Source of the DNA: Agrobacterium arsenijevicii | GTDB lineage: Bacteria > Pseudomonadota > Alphaproteobacteria > Rhizobiales > Rhizobiaceae | NCBI GenBank assembly: GCA_000949895.1 | Contig: JWIT01000001.1 | Span: forward strand, 391,729-455,728 | Reading direction: 5' to 3' | Length of the DNA: 64,000 nt | Part shown: positions 59,468-64,000 of the stretch, in pieces | Layout: each line of letters starts with the position of its first letter | How positions within the stretch are numbered: the stretch's first letter is position 1 | Made by a program: the position numbers and the translations under genes | The notes under the pieces: generated by a model | What the model was told of the DNA's origin: nothing | Databases searched by the model: none | The model's input: the letters and a program-made list of their open reading frames with translations, nothing else

Positions 59468-60490
59468 TCAGCCCCAGCACTTCTTCAGGCCTTCCTTGGT
59501 GTCGATCGAATCGAGACCCTTGACCGGCTTGTCCGTCACCAGCGTCACGCCGGTGTCAAAGAAGTTCTTGCCAGCTGTCGGCTTCGGCTTTTCACCCGTA
59601 TCGGCGAACTTCTTGACGGCTTCAACACCGAGTGCCGCCATCAGCAGCGGATATTGCTGAGACGTTGCACCGATCACGCCTTCCGCGACGTTCTTGACGC
59701 CCGGGCAACCGCCATCGACGGATACGATCAGCACGTCCTTTTCGCGGCCGACTGCCTTCAGTGCTTCATAAGCACCGGCGGCTGCAGGCTCGTTGATGGT
59801 GTGAACGACGTTGATGGTCGGATCCTTCTGCAGCAGATTTTCCATCGCAGAGCGGCCGCCTTCTTCGTTACCGTTGGTAACATCATGGCCAACGATACGC
59901 TTGTCGTCCTCATCGCCGATCTTGTTGATGTCCTTCACGTCGATGCCAAAGCCCTTCATGAAGCCCTGGTTGCGCAGAACGTCAACAGTCGGCTGCGAAG
60001 GAGTGAGGTTGAGGAAGGCGATTTTCGCATCCTTGGCCTTGTCGCCGAGGGTGCCGGCCGCCCATTTGCCGATCAGTTCACCGGCCAGAAGATTGTCGGT
60101 AGCGAAGGTGGAGTCAGCAGCATCGACGGGTTCGAGAGGCGTATCGAGGGCGATGACCAGAAGACCGGCATCACGCGCCTTCTGCACGGCCGGAACGATG
60201 CCCTTCGTGTCCGATGCGGTAATCAGGATACCCTTGGCGCCATCGGCGATGCACGTCTCGATTGCGGCAACCTGGCTTTCGGAATCGCCGTCGATCTTGC
60301 CGGCATAGGACTTCAGCGTCACGCCAAGTTCTTTAGCCTTGGCGGTCGCGCCTTCCTTCATCTTGACGAAAAAGGGATTGGTGTCGGTTTTGGTAACGAG
60401 GCAAACCGAAGTATCGGCGGCGGACGCGACGGATGCGAAAGAAACGCCAAGCGCGAGCGCGCCCAGAAGAGCGGAAACAGTTGTCTTCAT
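59468..60490 (-). CDS. frcB: Sugar ABC transporter periplasmic binding protein, FrcB-like
   Basis: 340 residues. A signal peptide ([24 protein letters not shown]) is cut about residue 24. A type I periplasmic fold follows: [53 protein letters not shown] and [25 protein letters not shown], as in the ribose/fructose-binding group. It captures fructose-type sugars in S. meliloti (FrcB); here the substrate is inferred from the conserved operon. GGAGG lies before the start. Confidence 0.93.
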   Translation of the reverse strand: MKTTVSALLGALALGVSFASVASAADTSVCLVTKTDTNPFFVKMKEGATAKAKELGVTLKSYAGKIDGDSESQVAAIETCIADGAKGILITASDTKGIVPAVQKARDAGLLVIALDTPLEPVDAADSTFATDNLLAGELIGKWAAGTLGDKAKDAKIAFLNLTPSQPTVDVLRNQGFMKGFGIDVKDINKIGDEDDKRIVGHDVTNGNEEGGRSAMENLLQKDPTINVVHTINEPAAAGAYEALKAVGREKDVLIVSVDGGCPGVKNVAEGVIGATSQQYPLLMAALGVEAVKKFADTGEKPKPTAGKNFFDTGVTLVTDKPVKGLDSIDTKEGLKKCWG

Positions 60491-60756
60491 TGTAATCCTC
60501 CCATTGAATATTTGAGTACCGTGACGGTTACCCGACGATCTCGTCTCCTCCGAGAGCAGGGACCGTTGGCACAGATGGAACCACCAAAGGAAACGGCTGT
60601 CAATAAATAAATCCGATTGAATTATTAATTCCGTATGGCATTCTAATAAGCGGCAGGGAGGAATATCGCCGCGTCGTTTAACGTTGCGATAGCAAGATTG
60701 CCATAAAGCCTGCGTGTATCGGTCGCGACGGATATGGCGGGCGGGAGGATGACATT
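60491..60756. promoter_or_regulatory. Divergent promoter region frcB/frcR with a palindrome
   Basis: 266 bp between the two divergent genes. GAATTA-T-TAATTC (60619-60631) is a perfect 13-bp palindrome in an AT-rich patch (60595-60650), and an imperfect repeat TACCGTGACGGTTACC lies at about 60517-60532. Both are candidate sites for the ROK regulator. -10/-35 boxes could not be fixed with confidence. Confidence 0.5.
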
Positions 60757-61989
60757 ATGAGACAATCTGTCGAGACGGCGCCGCCCGCGCCGTCCACCAT
60801 TATGGATATGAGTGGCGGCGCCAACCAGATCGGCGTGCGCGCTTATAACGAGCGGCTTGTGCTGTCCCTCGTTCGCCGCCACGGCGGATTGTCGAAAGCC
60901 GAAATATCCAGACTTTGCGGCCTCTCGGCGCAGACCGTCTCGGTCATCATGCGCTCGCTCGAAAGTGACGGCCTTCTTATTCGTGGCGAACGACTGCGCG
61001 GTAAAGTCGGGCAACCTTCGACGCCGATGCGCCTCAATCCCGACGCCGTCTTTTCTTTTGGCGTGAAGATCGGCAGGCGCAGCGTTGATCTCGTGCTGAT
61101 GGATTTTGTCGGCCGGATCAAGCTGAAGCTCCGCCGAACCTATCCCTATCCTATGCCCGAATGGATATTGCCGTTCGTGATCGAGGGTATAGCCGAACTC
61201 GAATCCAAGCTCTCTCCGGCCGAACGACAAAAAATTGCCGGCGTCGGCATCGCCGCCCCTTTCGAATTATGGAACTGGGCGCAGGAAGTAGGTGCCCCGC
61301 AGAATGAAATGGAGCGTTGGCGAGGCGTTGATATCCGTTCCGAAATTGCAGACGGCGTCAGCTACCCGGTTTTCCTGCAGAACGATGCAACCAGCGCCTG
61401 CGGTGCCGAACTGGTTTTTGGCGCGGGCCAGAACTATGCCGATTTTCTTTATATCTTCATCGGCTCCTTCATTGGCGGCGGCGTGGTTTTGAATTCCGCA
61501 CTGTTTTCCGGAAAGACGGGCACCGCCGGCGCAATCGGCCCCCTTCCGGTTCAGGGACAGGACGGCAACACGGTCCAGCTCCTGAAAATCGCGTCGATCT
61601 TCGTTCTCGAAAACATGCTGCGCGAACGCGGCATCGATCCACGCCCCCTATGGTTTTCGCCGGACGAATGGATCGATTTCGGTGAACCGCTGGAAAGCTG
61701 GATCCAAAAAACCGCTGCGGCTCTTGCGCAAGCGGTTATCGCCGCAGCCTCCATCATCGATTTTTCCAGCGTCATCATCGATGGCGGTTTTCCGGCCTGG
61801 GTCAGAACGAGGATAGTCTCCGCCACCCGACTTGCCCTCAAGCATCACGACCTTCAGGGCGTCACGCTGCCGGAGATCATCGAGGGTGCGGTCGGCAGCC
61901 AGGCCCGGGCGATTGGCGGAGCAAGTCTGCCGCTGTTTTCCCGTTATCTCATCGACCAGAACGTTCTGTTCAAGGATACGACAGGGTGA
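60757..61989 (+). CDS. frcR: ROK family transcriptional regulator, FrcR-like
   Basis: 410 residues. The N-terminal winged helix is GGLSKAEISRLCGLSAQTVSVIM then RSLESDGLL. The ROK part has the sugar-kinase-like DxGG-region FSFGVKIGRRSVDLVLMDF, GVGIAAPFEL, NDATSACGAEL and GSFIGGGVVLNSALF, but the catalytic residues are changed. It probably senses the sugar and controls the divergent frcBCAK operon, as NagC and Mlc do. The name comes from the position next to frcB and is unverified. Confidence 0.88.
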   Translation: MRQSVETAPPAPSTIMDMSGGANQIGVRAYNERLVLSLVRRHGGLSKAEISRLCGLSAQTVSVIMRSLESDGLLIRGERLRGKVGQPSTPMRLNPDAVFSFGVKIGRRSVDLVLMDFVGRIKLKLRRTYPYPMPEWILPFVIEGIAELESKLSPAERQKIAGVGIAAPFELWNWAQEVGAPQNEMERWRGVDIRSEIADGVSYPVFLQNDATSACGAELVFGAGQNYADFLYIFIGSFIGGGVVLNSALFSGKTGTAGAIGPLPVQGQDGNTVQLLKIASIFVLENMLRERGIDPRPLWFSPDEWIDFGEPLESWIQKTAAALAQAVIAAASIIDFSSVIIDGGFPAWVRTRIVSATRLALKHHDLQGVTLPEIIEGAVGSQARAIGGASLPLFSRYLIDQNVLFKDTTG

Positions 61990-62043
61990 GGCTTCAGGCC
62001 TTACCGATACTTCCTTGCGCGGTTCTTTGCCGGATTCAAAAGC

Positions 62044-63852
62044 TCACTCGCTGGCGGCATGCTCCATGATCGCCGCCAGAAAGGCGGGACCGTATCGCTC
62101 CAACTTGGTGTCTCCCACTCCAGGTATCTGCGCCATTTCGCCCACCGAGGCCGGTCTCGCCGCTGCGAGTTCGATGAGCGTCTTGTCATGGAAAATCACA
62201 TAGGGCGGAACGTTCTGTGCGCGGGCAATTTCCATACGCTTTGCACGCAACGCCTCGAAAAGGCTGCGATCCGCCTCCGGCAAAGCTGTCGATGCGGAAC
62301 TGCGGTTCGTCTGTTGCCGTGCGGCACGGGGGACTGAAGGTACTCTCAACATGAGAGAAGGCTTTTCGCGCAAGAACAACCTTCCCTCCTCGGAAATGGA
62401 CAATCCGCCATGCCCGGACAGATCCACTTCAATCAGACGCAGAGCAACCATCTGGCGCAGAATGGCTCGCCAGGTACGATTATCGTGCTCTTTGCCGATC
62501 CCGTAGGTGGTGATGCGATCATGCCCGAAACTCGAGATCCGCTCATCTTCCATGCCCAGTAATACACGGATGACATAGGCCTGACCGAAACGTTCTCCGG
62601 TGCGGTAGATGCAGGAAAGCAGCTTCTGCGCGGCAATGGCCCCGTCAAACAGATCAGGCGGTTCCGCACAGGTATCACAATTGCCGCAGGGCTCGCACCG
62701 GTCGCCGAAATAGGACAGCAGCACCCGTCGGCGACAACCGGCGGTTTCCGCAAGGCCGAGCAACGCATCGAGCTTCTGGCGCTCCATATATTTGCGCTGA
62801 TCCCCGGCGTCCGACTCTTCGATAAAGCGATTACGCAACGCGATGTCTTCATAACCGTAGAGCATAAGCACTTCGGACGGCAGACCATCACGACCGGCAC
62901 GGCCGGTCTCCTGATAATAGGCCTCAATGCTGCCCGGCAGATCGATATGGACGACAAAGCGCACATCCGGCTTGTCTATGCCCATGCCGAAGGCGACGGT
63001 CGCGACGATGATGACCGCCTCGCCGTGCTGGAAATGGGTCTGGTTCGCCTCGCGGGCTGCCTTGTCCATGCCAGCGTGATAGGCCAGCGCATCGCGCCCC
63101 TCCTCCCGAAGCCATGCGGCTGTTTCATCCACCTTGCGTTTGGAAAGGCAATAAACAATGCCGCTTTCGTCTTCGCGACCTTTCAGGAAGCGCTTCAGCT
63201 GCGCGCGGGGATTATCCTTTTCCATAATCGCATAGCGGATATTGGGGCGATCGAATCCGGCTATGAAGGCGTCACTTCCGTCGATCCCGAGATGACCCAG
63301 AATTTCGGCACGGGTTGGTTCATCCGCCGTGGCCGTCAGCGCCATGCGCGGTGTATCCGGAAAGCGTTCGATCAACGCGTCGAGCTGGCGGTAAGGCGGA
63401 CGGAAATCGTGCCCCCATTGCGACAGGCAGTGGGCCTCGTCGATCGCGATCAGCGACAGGGCAATAGGTTGAAGCGCGTCCAGAACATCGGGTTTGAGAA
63501 GGGTCTCAGGTGCGGCATAAAGAATATCGACCTTGCCGGCCCGCATATCCTGCCAGAGCGCCCGGCGTTCTTCCGGAGAAAGATCGGAATTGAGCGCCTC
63601 GGCCCGCACACCGGCCTGACGCAGGGCCGCGACCTGATCGACCATCAGCGCGATCAGCGGCGACACGACCAGCCCCATTCCCGGACGGGCAAGTGCCGGG
63701 ATCTGGTAACAAAGCGACTTCCCGCCACCCGTCGGCATCAAAACGAAAGCATTGTTGCCCGCCGTCACATGCCGGATGATATCAGCCTGCTGTCCACGAA
63801 ACGTGTCGTAGCCATAGACGGTCTTGAGAATCTGCAAAGGATCGGCGTTCAC
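62044..63852 (-). CDS. recQ: ATP-dependent DNA helicase RecQ
   Basis: 602 residues. Helicase motifs: I AFVLMPTGGGKSLCYQIP; II IDEAHCLSQWGHDFRPPYRQL; III MALTATAD; IV/V FGMGIDKPDVRFVVHIDLPGS; VI QETGRAGRDG. The zinc ligands are in SYFGDRCEPCGNCDTC. A winged helix and a C-terminal HRDC domain (EALRAKRMEIARAQNVPPYVIF) complete it. It unwinds 3'-5' at forks and gaps, often with RecF, also in this window. The gene ends 54 bp from the convergent frcR stop. Confidence 0.96.
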   Translation of the reverse strand: MNADPLQILKTVYGYDTFRGQQADIIRHVTAGNNAFVLMPTGGGKSLCYQIPALARPGMGLVVSPLIALMVDQVAALRQAGVRAEALNSDLSPEERRALWQDMRAGKVDILYAAPETLLKPDVLDALQPIALSLIAIDEAHCLSQWGHDFRPPYRQLDALIERFPDTPRMALTATADEPTRAEILGHLGIDGSDAFIAGFDRPNIRYAIMEKDNPRAQLKRFLKGREDESGIVYCLSKRKVDETAAWLREEGRDALAYHAGMDKAAREANQTHFQHGEAVIIVATVAFGMGIDKPDVRFVVHIDLPGSIEAYYQETGRAGRDGLPSEVLMLYGYEDIALRNRFIEESDAGDQRKYMERQKLDALLGLAETAGCRRRVLLSYFGDRCEPCGNCDTCAEPPDLFDGAIAAQKLLSCIYRTGERFGQAYVIRVLLGMEDERISSFGHDRITTYGIGKEHDNRTWRAILRQMVALRLIEVDLSGHGGLSISEEGRLFLREKPSLMLRVPSVPRAARQQTNRSSASTALPEADRSLFEALRAKRMEIARAQNVPPYVIFHDKTLIELAAARPASVGEMAQIPGVGDTKLERYGPAFLAAIMEHAASE

Positions 63853-64000
63853 GGTGGCTTTCTTCTGAACTGGGCGGTTGGCGCATCATGGCCAAATCCG
63901 GGCCTATCGCAATGTCGAAAGGCTGAATCAGCGGCAGAAAACGCGCGAGAATTGAATGTTGCTGCTCACGCTGTTTCAACGAGCCAAGGACAGGCTGTTT

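Noticed and set aside
63853..64000. Short frame at the right end (63782-63979)
   Set aside because: Overlaps the recQ start in antisense-like composition and lacks any motif; the last 148 bases show no gene.

Overview
This is a stretch of the main chromosome of an Agrobacterium/Rhizobium-group alphaproteobacterium, most likely of the Agrobacterium tumefaciens complex. Coding regions are GC-rich, about 60% by eye. The gene content and order are typical of Rhizobiaceae core genome: dnaK-dnaJ, polA-sRNA-marR, ffs-dnaX-ybaB-recR, rimP-nusA-ylxR-infB-rbfA-truB-rpsO-pnp, and frcBCAK-frcR. The class Ib ribonucleotide reductase operon nrdHIEF points to Agrobacterium rather than Sinorhizobium. I see no phage, insertion sequence, CRISPR array, tRNA or rRNA gene.

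Layout. 1-1.7 kb: the end of dnaK, then dnaJ. 1.7-2.5 kb: a DUF924 protein and SlyX. 2.6-9.1 kb: a tripartite tricarboxylate transporter (tctC-tctB-tctA) behind a DctB/DctD-like two-component system on the same strand, with two inverted repeats between regulator and transporter that look like activator sites. 9.2-13.4 kb: rpmF, a DUF1868 protein and polA. 13.4-17.5 kb: a regulatory RNA between polA and a marR gene (the EcpR1 position), an M20 peptidase, a cold-shock protein, a second regulatory RNA of the alpha-r14/NfeR1 type with three anti-Shine-Dalgarno loops, and a YbaK-type deacylase. 17.6-24.9 kb: a class A penicillin-binding protein, an ExoY-like sugar transferase, a membrane-anchored cytochrome c, kdsB, pheA, nudC and a HIT protein. 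25.0-30.1 kb: SRP RNA, dnaX, ybaB, a MOSC protein, recR and a lytic transglycosylase. 30.1-31.7 kb: an MFS exporter.

32.0-42.5 kb is the translation/transcription cluster from rimP to pnp. A small low-GC membrane protein gene of unknown function is inserted between infB and rbfA. 42.6-52.3 kb holds an RsmC-like methyltransferase, an AEC transporter, an adenosine kinase-type sugar kinase, an SH3 protein, a hydroxyacid reductase, a periplasmic unknown, a GNAT, a MoeB/ThiF protein, recF and a lipoprotein-like hydrolase. 52.3-56.6 kb is nrdHIEF, read leftward from a promoter followed by a cobalamin riboswitch, so B12 should repress this B12-independent reductase. 56.8-62.0 kb is a fructose-type ABC uptake operon with its kinase and a divergent ROK regulator. 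62.0-63.9 kb is recQ.

The least explained items are the infB-rbfA membrane protein, a possible 39-residue protein ending beside a terminator at 44.9 kb, leftward terminators near 15.9-16.0 kb with no gene feeding them, and a dispersed intergenic repeat.
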